Origin: Anisakis pegreffii | Taxonomy: Eukaryota; Nematoda; Chromadorea; Rhabditida; Anisakidae | Assembly: GCA_035041965.1 (NCBI GenBank) | Contig: JAPYMA010000379.1 | Coordinates: 186,001 to 250,000 of the forward strand | Direction of reading: 5' to 3' | Length of the DNA: 64,000 nucleotides | Part shown: positions 9,350 to 19,638 of the stretch, piece by piece | Layout of the letters: each line of letters opens with the position of its first letter | How positions within the stretch are numbered: position 1 is the stretch's first letter | Translations under genes and position numbers: made by a program | Notes under the pieces: model-generated | What the model was told of the DNA's origin: nothing | What the model saw: only the letters and a program-made list of their open reading frames with translations | Database searches by the model: none

Positions 9350-11811
9350 ATGAACCAATTCAATATATTTCTGGTAATACTCGGGATTCTTGTGTCCATA
9401 GAGTTGAACGATGCGAAACTGGCGATTGAATGTGAACTGAACGCTTACGATGCAACGAACCTATCTCGAGCGTTAGTTTCACTCGAAACTCTCTGATTTC
9501 AATCTGTACAAGCCATCGAAAAGTGTACATCTGATCAGTGGTGATATAATCGAACAGTTACAGCTCTCAAAAGATCACTATTCTCTCTCCACATTCTACG
9601 ACAGCCAGCGGCAAGTAAGTTTGGCTTCGGGCTAAAATTTTTCCAAGCAGCCAATTGGCCGGCCAAAACACCTCATCAATCCGAAATTCAGTGACATTGT
9701 CGTTTTAGTGTTTACCAAAAAAGAGGGATTATTCACCAAACTGGAGCAATCCGATAACTGCACTATTATTTGCCCACAATTTGATATGTCGGCGCCCACA
9801 GTCTTCGGTTAGGAAATGCTCTACGACAGTGGTTCTCACGCTCCGGTGCTCCATTATGATCTGACTGGCCGCCGTTATAGAAAATTACTATTTTTACGTA
9901 TAACGTCAGGAACAAACGGAAAAACGGCCCGGAAGTTCCTCTAATGGCGTGAAAGAAATTAATGTTCTGGAACGAAACAAGTATTTTCACAACTTTATTT
10001 AACTATTGCAAAAGCAATATGAACCTCGGCAATCATAAAAGAAAAGCAATGAGAAAAAACATTCTTCAACAATGAAAAATCAAATTTAATAACCAGTTCA
10101 ATTATACTTGAAGAAGGAAGATGCAATGAACATTTGAGAAATTATCTTAGAGATGAACGAAAAAGTAATCATTTCATGAAAGTGATGGTTAATGAATAAG
10201 TAAAAATTCATCGGAAAGATGAAAATAAGTCTGAACCATCGAGAGTTTTGAGATGCTGCAGGTGCATAAAGTCTGAAACCAATGATCTTTCCTGTCGTAC
10301 CAAAGAGCTTAATCAATTCTTACTGTTCATGAAAGACGATCAGCCAATATATTAATGAACTTATGATATAACTGCAACTGCTTTAGACCGGTTTTTGTTC
10401 ACGCCTGGGCGAGCTACAGGTACTTAGAAAATAGCATAAAAGAGTGCTTCCATGAGCGAATCGCGTTTAGATATCCGACTGAAAAATACACGATCACAAC
10501 GGCGTTTCATCATCAACACCAAATATTAGTTTCTCTCAATCAGTCCTCAATGTTTTAGAAAGACTATATCAGCCAATATATATTGAAGAACTTACGAAAC
10601 ATTTTTGACTTAACAGACTTTTATTTAGGCCCGGATGAGCTGATGATGCACAGAAAATAGGCAAATGAAAAGTGTTTTCATGAACTAGGCGCATTTACAT
10701 ACCCGTAGTGAAAAAACACCGTCACAATGGCGTTCTATTATAACATAACAACTGCACGAAATATTAATTTCCCGACCTGACCCGTTACCCTCCAAGATAG
10801 CGAACTGTGGGCGATTAATGTCGTGAAAATTTTCAGTATAGTAGCTAAATACTTTAAAAACTTTTTTCTTTTCTTTTTTTCTATCCCTTTAAAATCAGAT
10901 TCTCAATTTCATCTGGCAAGCCAGATATAATTGAAGACGGGATTTTGGCCTGCGGGCCGGGGGTTGCCGATGGCTGTTCTGCGACATTTATACTGATGAA
11001 TATGAAAACTTTCTAAGCGAAAACAATCAGATGTATGAATATGCAGTGGAACAGCTACCGAAAGTACTGCGCTCACGTACACTTTCCTTACGTAAACTGT
11101 TCCAGTAGAAACAACCAAAAACTGCAACAAACTGTATTGTTCACAACGCATGATTGTTTATATTATAACAAATTACAACCGAATCTTGCAATTAATATCT
11201 ATACTACGGTTAATAACAATGGCATGTATTTCAGCAGAAGAGTGCGACGTTGCATGATGGGTATGATGGGTATGAGAGGAATGGGGATGATGGGTATGAG
11301 AGGGATGGGGATGGGTATGGGAGGAATGGGTATGAGAGGGATGGGGATGGGTATGGGAGGAATGGGTATGAGAGGGATGGGAATGGGAGGAATGGGGATG
11401 GGATCTGGAGGAATGGGAATGGGATCTGGCGGAATGAATATGGGAATGGGAGGAATGGGAATGGGATCTGGCGGAATGGGAATGGGATCGGGAGGAATGG
11501 GATCTGGAGTAATGGCAATGAGTTCGGGAGGAATGGGAAAGGGATCCGGAGGAATGGGAATGGGGTCGGGAGGAATGGGAATGGGATCGGGAGGAATGGG
11601 ATCTGGAGTAATGGCAATGAGTTCGGGAGGAATGGGAAAGGGATCCGGAGGAATGGGAATGGGGTCGGGAGGAATGGGAAAGGGATCCGGAGGAATGGGA
11701 ATGGGATCGGGAGGAATGGGATCCGGAGGAATGGGAATGGGATCGGGAGGAATGGGAAAAGGATCCGGAGGAATGGGAGGAGGAATGAGCGGTATGAATA
11801 GACGAAAGTAA
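9350..11811 (+). CDS. Secreted Met/Gly-rich peptide precursor, copy 2 (expanded repeat)
   Basis: Exons 9350-9471 and 11235-11811 give 232 residues. The signal peptide, propeptide and the RARRVRR cleavage site are at the same residues as in copy 1, with the same split Ala codon. The mature part starts CMMGMMGMRGMG and then runs to about 185 residues of GMG, GSGGM and GKGSGGM units. Ser appears as a new repeat residue, and two 33-codon blocks are near-identical. The C-terminus is SGMNRRK: dibasic, but without the preceding Gly of copy 1, so amidation is not expected. The 1.76-kb intron is far larger than the 407-bp one in copy 1 and contains extra repeats. The alternative is that exon 1 is dead and exon 2 alone is used, but the intact phase and acceptor argue against this. 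Confidence 0.7.
9827..9838. mobile_element. Possible hAT-type transposon end (weak)
   Basis: CAGTGGTTCTCA inside the intron of copy 2 matches the common terminal motif of hAT elements. No matching inverted end or 8-bp target duplication was found nearby, so this may be a fragment or chance. Confidence 0.2.
10335..10790. repeat. Diverged direct repeat (~230 bp) in the intron of copy 2
   Basis: Two successive segments, about 10335-10560 and 10563-10790, share scattered blocks in the same order: ATCAGCCAATATAT, a following AAGAACTTA-like block, GCC(T/C)GG(G/A)CGAGCT-like, AGAAAATAG, a CATGA stretch, a GGCGTT stretch and AAATATTA. They look like a decayed tandem duplication of an unknown element inserted in the intron. 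Confidence 0.5.
11390..11790 (+). repeat. Coding minisatellite in the Met/Gly-rich exon
   Basis: Short GGAATGGGA-type units are nested in a higher-order repeat. A block starting at 11501 (GATCTGGAGTAATGGCAATG) recurs at 11600, exactly 99 bp or 33 codons later, and runs on through the following units. All length changes keep the reading frame. Unequal exchange within the exon is the likely cause. Confidence 0.85.
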
Positions 11812-13747
11812 CGTTAGTGGTGACGCCGGCAATAAGAGTAACAAAAACGCTCGAAGTGTGTTTGACGGTATTTCATTAATCACATTTAAATCGAAAGTTG
11901 ATCAACGTCAATGAACGATATAAACGATGTGTATTGAAAAATAACGATAGAATTGTTATCATTTACAACTTTTTATTTGATTTGTTTCATTCATTCCTTC
12001 CAAATCATTTGTACTTACTTCATAGATTTGAACTTACTCACTTCATAAAGACTCTACATCGTAATATAACATCCTGCTCGACACCTTTAGAATATGAGGT
12101 CATTTTTGAAGCAAAATTCTCGGTGGTTGCTTGTGGACAAAAAGATGAGAAATCTTTGAACTTGTGAGTTCTGCAAACAAGCATTTTCGTTTTTGTGTAT
12201 GTTCAGGTTACATTTTGTTTGATGGCCACAGAAATATTGCAATAGCCTTCCAGATCAAACTTTATCACCCCTGCAGTCCAAGCATGATCATATATGAAGT
12301 AAGAAGGCACTTAATAAAGTACTGTTAGTATTACTTAGTACCATTGGTACTAGTAATAAATACTACTATTGTTTCGCTAGAGATTAAATGCTCAACTCAG
12401 CTGTAGCAGTAGCAATATAGTAGCAGTCTGCAAAATCATTGTCATGTGTGAATATATTGATGTTTTGCATTGATGTCACTCTTGAATTACCTATGTTCAC
12501 CCAACAACAAATACGTTCATCAGATGTATTATATATAACAATTGGGATCTGTCAGAAATAAATGAGAAAATTTGTGTGGAATTACCAAGCAAAGCTGACT
12601 GTAGCACCTGGACAGATGCAGTTTACATCTGCGTTGAAAATAATGTATGCTAAAAGAACAGTATAACGAAGCATCTTTAGAAAAGTGAAATAATGAAGCA
12701 AAAAAGATTAATGAAGCATCCTCATGCTCAATTCTGCTGAGTCTACACAAAATCAGCAAGAACGTCAATCTACTGAAACAATGAGATACACATTACATAA
12801 TATATGCATATTATGTAAGTAGCATGTCGCTGTGAGCAAGCATCAAATAGACACGTTATCTAGCGGACTAGAAGATGAAGTTATTCGACATATGCACTTG
12901 ATGGTGCCCGGATTTGAAACCAGTGAATTTGCATAATAGTCATAACGATCGTCCTCAAAAGCATATGTAAAAAATGAACACCCTGAATTTTGCTCTCTTT
13001 CAAATTCATCTCCATCGTTCCTCTTCATTACATGAATAGATCAACGAAATTATCGGTTTTCCTATTGAATCACAATCTTGGGAAGTTGACCAGCCATAGT
13101 GATGAACGATACACGAAGAAGCAGGAAGTCTCTCTCTAATATTAATAGATGGACAATTTTGCACCTATGCAGATTGATGAAAGGTGCAAATGAGACAATT
13201 TCAAATTCTTACGATTATGAAAATTAAATTTTGCATAAAAACTGACTCTACGAATGCTATTACATTCTCTTATAATCCACATTAGCTGCTGGTTGCTGCA
13301 GGAACCAGTGTTGCGCAAAATCCTTTGAAAAGGTGGTTCAATGTTAGGAATTTCGTGTTATTTCTACAATCGAGTGATTTTACTCAATTTGAAAAGTGTG
13401 ATTGTGAGGGTTATTGTAGTTTCGTCGCGTGTGGCTTCCATCTTGGTTATTTCGTCAGTCATAGCACAAAAGCCTTATGCAGAATTTATCGATGAAATTG
13501 GCGTTATCGGTGCCCACATCTACCAAATTTAGTGTGAAGTCGGCCAATTGCTCATTATGTGACCGTTTCTTGTTTCTCTTCATTGAATGTGTTTCTTTCT
13601 CGTCACATGTGACAATAACACTTTCCTTTGTGCAACTGCCTGAAGTGCTCCACACGACTCCGTGTATTGTGCTTGCCATTGTTTTCGTTGTGTTTTTATA
13701 TCCCGGCTTTCAGTCAGATTGACATAAATACTTTCAGTGGACCGAAG
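11812..13747. other. Spacer with the relic of a third tandem unit
   Basis: The first ~340 bases repeat the 3' flank of copy 1 and the beginning of the next unit, then similarity ends near 12150. No third precursor exon is visible. The rest is AT-rich, with frames that are interrupted and without recognisable domains. Confidence 0.55.
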
Positions 13748-13927
13748 ATGGTAAATAGGAAATTGATGTTGTTTTTTGTAGTGTTCGCTGCGATTTTCTT
13801 ATCCATTGTAAACGCTGTATATTTTGGTGATGATTACTTCTCCGAAGATGAAGGCTTCCCTGCAGGTGAACGTTCATTTCGTAGTGTTTATGATGTTAGC
13901 TTTTGTTGCTGCGAAGACGACAATTAA
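13748..13927 (+). CDS. Small secreted acidic peptide candidate
   Basis: A 59-residue reading frame begins with a good signal peptide: MVNRKLM, then a hydrophobic run, then IVNA at about 20-23. It continues with an acidic segment (GDDYFSEDEG) and ends with CCCEDDN. The start codon follows ACTTTCAG by nine bases, a possible trans-splice acceptor, as in the Met/Gly-rich genes. A GCAG|GTGAAC in the middle could be an intron donor, so the C-terminal half is uncertain. I do not recognise the family. It lies in a run of other small secreted-peptide genes on the same strand. Confidence 0.45.
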   Translation: MVNRKLMLFFVVFAAIFLSIVNAVYFGDDYFSEDEGFPAGERSFRSVYDVSFCCCEDDN

Positions 13928-14478
13928 TAATATCGTTTATCCACACTTATAAATAAGGACGATAATGATGATTGAGTAGAGTGATGATATAACCGGCGAT
14001 TGCGGAAGATGCCGATGATGGCAAGTACAACACTACAATAACTGCTAGCAACAACACTGACCACGCTAACAACATACTGACTGACACTGGTACACTGGGA
14101 CACTGACTAGCTACAATGAGCTACAAATATAGGTATTGGGATTAGCTGATTACGACACAATGATCACATGTTGCCAGTGGTGATCAGAGAATACACGATA
14201 TGCAAAGCACTATAGACAGACATACAAGAAAATGTGAACAATAAACACGAGATCATAGATTTATCTCACTATCAGTATCATCCTTCAAGTGGAATGAAGT
14301 TATTGCATAAAAATCAACTTTAAACCAATTCAACGACTGCAATAATGAAATGAAAGCAATAATTGCTTTTAAGGATTCTCCTCATTGTTTGCTAACCGTT
14401 CTCGTTCGATCATTTTTCATTGAAAGCATTTTTTTTTCATTTTAAGATGGGATACAAATTGTTTCGTAACTGAGAACA

Positions 14479-14757
14479 ATGATTCGTTCGTTGTTGTTCA
14501 CATTCATTACGTTTGGTTCATTATTGAGAAACTTTGGAAACGAGGTGACGCGCAATATTCACATAGCTGATTTTCAATTGAGGTGTTCATTCTATCTGAA
14601 CCCTTCAAATCATCCACTTTCAGCATGTTCCCAATATGCATACGACTGCGGTTTGTACTGTAAAAGTATTGGTAAACGATACGAATGGGGTAAATGTTCG
14701 AGAGGCAGATGTATTTGCGGTAATCCTTTCTGCTATCACGTAGTTTGTCTCTGTTAA
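14479..14757 (+). CDS. Cysteine-rich secreted peptide, defensin-like (CS-alpha/beta pattern)
   Basis: A 92-residue frame. The N-terminus is moderately hydrophobic (MIRSLLFTFITFG) and could be a signal peptide. The C-terminal half holds ten cysteines and includes the order C...C-x3-C...C...C-x-C (DCGLYC, then GKC and RCIC), the hallmark of cysteine-stabilised alpha/beta folds such as invertebrate defensins and nematode ABF peptides. The extra cysteines at the end (FC, VCLC) are unusual. A short intron could be hidden around 14541-14580. Function is inferred from the cysteine spacing only. The likely role is antimicrobial, but other secreted small-protein roles are possible. Confidence 0.5.
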   Translation: MIRSLLFTFITFGSLLRNFGNEVTRNIHIADFQLRCSFYLNPSNHPLSACSQYAYDCGLYCKSIGKRYEWGKCSRGRCICGNPFCYHVVCLC

Positions 14758-16203
14758 AATTTACGATTAGCATTCAAGGATTTCTTTCCCCGACCAGACG
14801 CATATTAGAGCCGTATTCGATCCACGTCTTTTATGAGTGTATTTTCATTCAGTCAACGACGATTTCGACAAAGAATAATGTCAGCTGAATGTGTGTTTTG
14901 TTTTCCTTGAATGTATCTGATGTCGAGGTGACATCCGATATGTAAAAATGAACTGCCTTACGCTCTGAACGACACATGGCTTGATATTGATGAACTCACC
15001 CTTATATCCGTCTTCAAATCCCCGTTAGACTCCTTTCAAACATGGCACTCTTGCTCAAATCCAAAAGTATTACCCAGTCGGTTGATCTTTATGCAATTTT
15101 AAGCCTCAGAAAGTTCTCTGCATATTTTAAAGTAGATTCGCGTTCGTGTTAAACGTTTCCTTTTCAGACGAATATAATCTCAGACGTGGTTGGAAACCTT
15201 ATGATACGATATAAGTTGAATCTTCAATATGCATCGCTAAAGGATTGTTTGTAGTTTCAGAACTAGACGTGTACTTCTTTCAATCAGCATTATCGATCAG
15301 AGCAACTCGTCGAATCGAATTTTGTGTTTGAAACTCTTGTTCCATATTGCAATAAAATTTTCCTTCTTGATATTCGGTTTCTAATGTTTAAAACTCGGCA
15401 TAAGTCAACGTGGCCGGAACATATCACATTAACTTCAGCAGACGACTTGTTTCTAACGAGCATTACATCGGAGACAAAAACTAAATCAATGGGTGATATG
15501 GGCGACGTGATGAATCTAACAGAAATCGCAACAACAACAATGTGCAGCGTTAACGAAATGATTTATTGTTGCACTGTGCAAAGGATTTGAACATCCATCA
15601 ATTGATAAACGTACCTGACGATAAGAGGCACAATGCAGTCAGCTTATTGAAATAGTGCAACAAGATAGTCTCATTAATAATCTTTATGAAAAGTTTCATT
15701 ATTCAGTAAGAGAATAAAAAACATTCACCCAACAAAATACTTCTATTGTAAAGATCCAAGCGGCCTTCAAATTATGCCGACAATTCAGTTCAGCTGTTCA
15801 GCCTGAAATCCTTCAAGTGTCAAGGCTGGAAATGTATACACGCATCTAGGTGGTGAAATTTCTATGAGGCAGAAAATTTCTGAAAATTGAAATTCAAGGA
15901 CAAAAATCGCTGAAAATTTCGTCAGTCAATCACATCGTTCAGTGAAGACATCAGCAGAGGTGAAATTAAAAAAAGTGTCATACTGGAATGTGGTAGGCAT
16001 TTTAGAAGGGCTAATCTATCTTGATGGGAGAATCATTCTTGAAAATTCAAACGACAGAAAACATCGGATCGATCGTCCCATCGGTTAGAGTACTCAGCAG
16101 GATATGTTGAGATGAACAAGTCACTTGGTTCAATTTAATGGCAACACATTAATCAGTTTATGGATGTTCCAACGAAAGTAAGCAATAAACTTGGAATGTT
16201 ACC
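14758..16203. other. Spacer without a recognisable gene
   Basis: No domain, RNA gene or repeat was recognised. A plus-strand frame at 15324-15590 is open for 88 codons but has no family features. The region separates the converging peptide cluster and the CHK-like gene. Confidence 0.5.
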
Positions 16204-19200
16204 TCAAGATTGTTTGCTCAATTTGTGCAATTGAAGAATATCCTCAAAAAGATCAATCATTTTTTGTGTCGCAGTGTCAACGTATTGCTTTTTCAATTCT
16301 TCTGGTGAATTCTTCTCCTGCATTTCGGTTAACATCACCGCACAAACTGCCACCATAAGCATCGAGAATTTATACACATGATTGAAACTGTCCGTCAACT
16401 GAAAATGCTCAACGAGTGTATTGCACATGAATTCATTCCGAACCATTGTCGTCTCGTCCAATGTGAAGTGAATCGTTCTACATAAATCGAATAAACCATA
16501 CGACATTGAGCAGCATTCGCTGATTTCATTTTAGAAATTTCTTTAGATCTAATTATTCAGTTAATTTTGACCAAGTTTTGATTGCCCCTCATCATAGTTC
16601 AGGATTCACTTCATGATCCAGTCAGTTTTTTTTTGAGATTTGATCGAAGAATAATTCACGGATCAGTGAAATATTCGTGGGCAATGGGAAGATACTCTGT
16701 ACGCTTAAAGCATCTCAATAAAAACATCACACCTGCTGCAATGTGAAAGGTGGCTGCTGTTGTAAGAGTTCAGTTAAATGATCATAATAGTGCTTGAGTA
16801 TGGTATCTGCGTGTTGATGACGATCATCAGCACTCAGTGAGGATGCTATCATAAAGGCAATATCTTCACTCGGATTACCCTCGTGAACACACTGAAAAGA
16901 TGACGTTCTTGGCATGGATGATCATATAAACACAGTTACATTCCATGATTTGTCAAACACAGTTTTGTTAGAATTGTTGAGATATGCGATATTTTGCGAC
17001 TTTTTGATGTGGTCATAATCATGGTCTTGTTCAAGCTAACATGACCATGTGAAGTGAAATTATTTTAAGAACAGAGATGAACATACCTCCCAGTCAATAA
17101 TAGCTGCCAACTCTCGTTTTTTATCGTGCTCTTTCCAAATTAAATTTTGCGTCCAAAGTTCGCAGTGAGCCAAAGTGGGCTGCATTCCTGAACACAACAA
17201 TGTTGGCCTATGATAATAGCTCCAAACAATGTGAATACTTGAACTCTCTAACTGTTCATCCTCGACTACAAGGCTCTGAGTGAAGAGGTGACGAGTTTGC
17301 GATTTCTTTCGAATGTGGTAATAAATGGAAAAATATGCGAAGCTAAAAGATATATGAAGTACCGAATTTTGCATTCAGTTCGTTGATGGTGTTCTTATTG
17401 AATATTTCATCAATATTTTTTATGATCTCATCGATTGTATTGCCCAACTTCTCTTTGTATCTCATCTTCAGATCTTTAAGAAGCACGAGCGGTGACTGAA
17501 ACGAAAGCACTTCGTTGATTTCATTTGAACTGCACACAACAGATTGTAACTTGATCAAATTCATCTGTTTTTAAGTGGTTCTTCACTTTTTCAAACGGAT
17601 ACATCGCTGTTTCATCCCTATAAAACTCCACCACTCAAAGATAAATTTTTCAGTCTTCCGTGAATTATGTCAGGAAATGTTCGATTCACTTGCTTTGTTG
17701 ATTTCCTTAGGATACCACAACCATCATCAAGCATGATATGGGAACAGAACTATTCTAAGTGATGTTCAAAGAGTTCACATAACTTTCATCTGCACGTCAT
17801 CGCAGACCGTCTGACAATATTATCAGCTCTATGTTTTCAACGTCAAAACTAACCGATCTTTCATCATGTGCTTGAACAAGATTATCGATGAATTTGTTCG
17901 GATGAATACTTTTAAAGCACTCGGCATGTTTGATTGAATAAGCGTGTACTTCACTTACTGCATCCAGAACCTTCAATAACGAAACAATTACAGTGTATAT
18001 CAGCACAACAACGGAATGCATTTAACATCTTTGCAACTGTTCAAATAGAATTTCATTTGTCTCTGCCATAAGGTAGCTATTGTTCTCGAAGGCACAATTC
18101 AAAATAAATATTTAATACTTCTCACTCAATACTTACAATACTACTTTAATACTTCGATACTTCAAATAATAACTCTTCGTATACAAACGCTATGAATAAA
18201 TGATTAAATCAAAAGTTAGATGGTTGTTGGGCAAATGTTTCAGAAAATATAGCTGTAAAAATCAGTTCACATGAAAATCCTAACTACAACTGGATTAGCA
18301 ACATCTAAACATATAGAACTTGAATTCCGAATCTATAGTTTAGCAGAAGATCATTGATGAGATGTTATTGCTATGATTTTAACCAAAAATTGAGGATTCA
18401 GAGACGCTTAAGCGATAACGTTTACTGTGGGCCTTCAGTAAAGATGATACTTGTTACTCTGATCAACTGTGAAATATGAGATCCTGCAGTCAAACGACAA
18501 CTACGTCAACGCCAAAAAATCTCCTGAAGAAATACTTGAGAGAAAAAACCTACCTGAATAACTTCGTCAACAGTGAAATTAACGCCTAATGGATAAACGA
18601 TAGAATCCTCTCCTTGGTCAGCCATTAAAATATATCCATAATTGTCACCGGGTCCAGATGCTTCTCGAACGTATGTTTGAGGCACTTTGAATGGTAACGT
18701 ATGTGAATGAACAAGTTCATAGAATGAATTTTCCGTATCGTGAACCTGAATTTGCTGATTAACTGCAGAAAACAACATGTGCATCGAGCAGTACTCAGTG
18801 AAGATGAAACAGATGTGAACAACTTGCGATTCTATCAGCAGTGATAACTGCATATGTGATTCGAGGCAATTATGTATATGTACCACAATTTGGCTCAATT
18901 AAAACTTTTTGTTGAGGCATCGAACATTTTGTCAGATAACATAACTTGACAATGAAACATTCACATAGTTACTTGGAGACATTCAATAGTGCGAATCGAA
19001 CTCGCCGACTCGATCAGCTTATTCGGCTATATGAACTCATTTGATTTCAGTTATGATGCGAATTTGATCAATGACTTACATCCTTGATCGATTTTTGCAT
19101 TTCTTCCATTACCACATCAACACTTTTCCCTTCAACATCGCAACCTTCAGATTTCAGCTGTGAGGACATTTGCTTCAATCGTTCACAACTTGGAATTTTG

Positions 19201-19638
19201 ATAATGACAGTGTTCGGTAAATCTTCATGAGGTGGTGTCCAATCGAGGTGAAGACGACCGATCAATCCAGAGTAACTCTTGAATTACGAATTCTTGAGGC
19301 GAAATGATTTTTATTCTGTTTTGTTGTCAATAATGAATCAAATACTCTTTCATGACATTGCTATCGTCTGTGTCACACCGCTGCTCATTTGATTCAGTGA
19401 GAGCCAACGGTATTCAGCAGCATTAGCACGTGCTTAGGGGAATGCACACCTCAAAGATCGAAAAAGATGCAACACTCATTCATGAATGCTACAGCGCAAT
19501 GTCAACCTGTTCTACTCCAATGACAAGTGCTTTTTTCTGGCTTCCGAATCGTGACTCGGTTTTGAGCGCATCCCTTAGTTTCCCTTCCACATCGCTCCAC
19601 GTAATGCTCTGTTCGAGAATTTGCTCTGAATCGCCCAT
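16204..19638 (-). CDS. CHK kinase-like (DUF1679) protein
   Basis: Nematode-expanded relative of choline/aminoglycoside kinases; substrates are mostly unknown. Eight exons fit in phase: 19638-19507, 19277-19080, 18745-18554, 17970-17854, 17495-17363, 17187-17087, 16891-16733 and 16398-16204. Together they give 408 residues, normal for the family. The start MGDSEQI is followed by SITWSDVE, the usual N-terminal motif. A central VVIK-like strand is seen as TVIIKIPS. The kinase core has HCELWTQNLIW at about 265-275 and AAIIDWE at about 285-291. The expected core is H-G-D-L-W, so Gly and the catalytic Asp are changed to Cys and Glu, while the metal-binding Asp of IIDW is kept. It may be catalytically weak or altered. 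Exons 2 and 4 use AAG acceptors. Exon 4's donor (TCG|GTTAGT) was chosen by phase and family fit. Confidence 0.85.

Larger units (their letters stand above)
5880..12150 (+). repeat. Tandem duplication carrying two secreted-peptide genes, plus a third partial copy
   Basis: The segment from about 5.9 to 8.0 kb recurs from about 8.1 kb onward at an offset of 2232 bp in the upstream part, each copy with one Met/Gly-rich precursor gene. Positions 6690-7117 and 8922-9349 match over 428 bp with one mismatch seen (A7080 against C9312) and no indel. The 5' part (about 5.9-6.6 against 8.1-8.8 kb) is clearly diverged. The 3' flank of gene 1 (7780-8110) is repeated after gene 2 (11812-12150). The start-of-unit sequence therefore appears again at about 12035-12150 and then stops, as a relic of a third unit. 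Copy 2 is longer because of a large intron insertion and an expanded repeat exon. Confidence 0.85.

Noticed and set aside
11250..11801. 183-codon plus-strand frame, Asn/Gly/Arg-rich (HDGYDGYERNGD...)
   Set aside because: Shifted reading of the same repeat. It does not join in phase to the signal-peptide exon, and the paralogue supports the Met/Gly frame.
11173..11883. 236-codon minus-strand frame, Ser/His-rich
   Set aside because: It is the antisense reading of the GMG repeat exon. The sense strand has a signal-peptide exon, matching splice phase and a paralogue.
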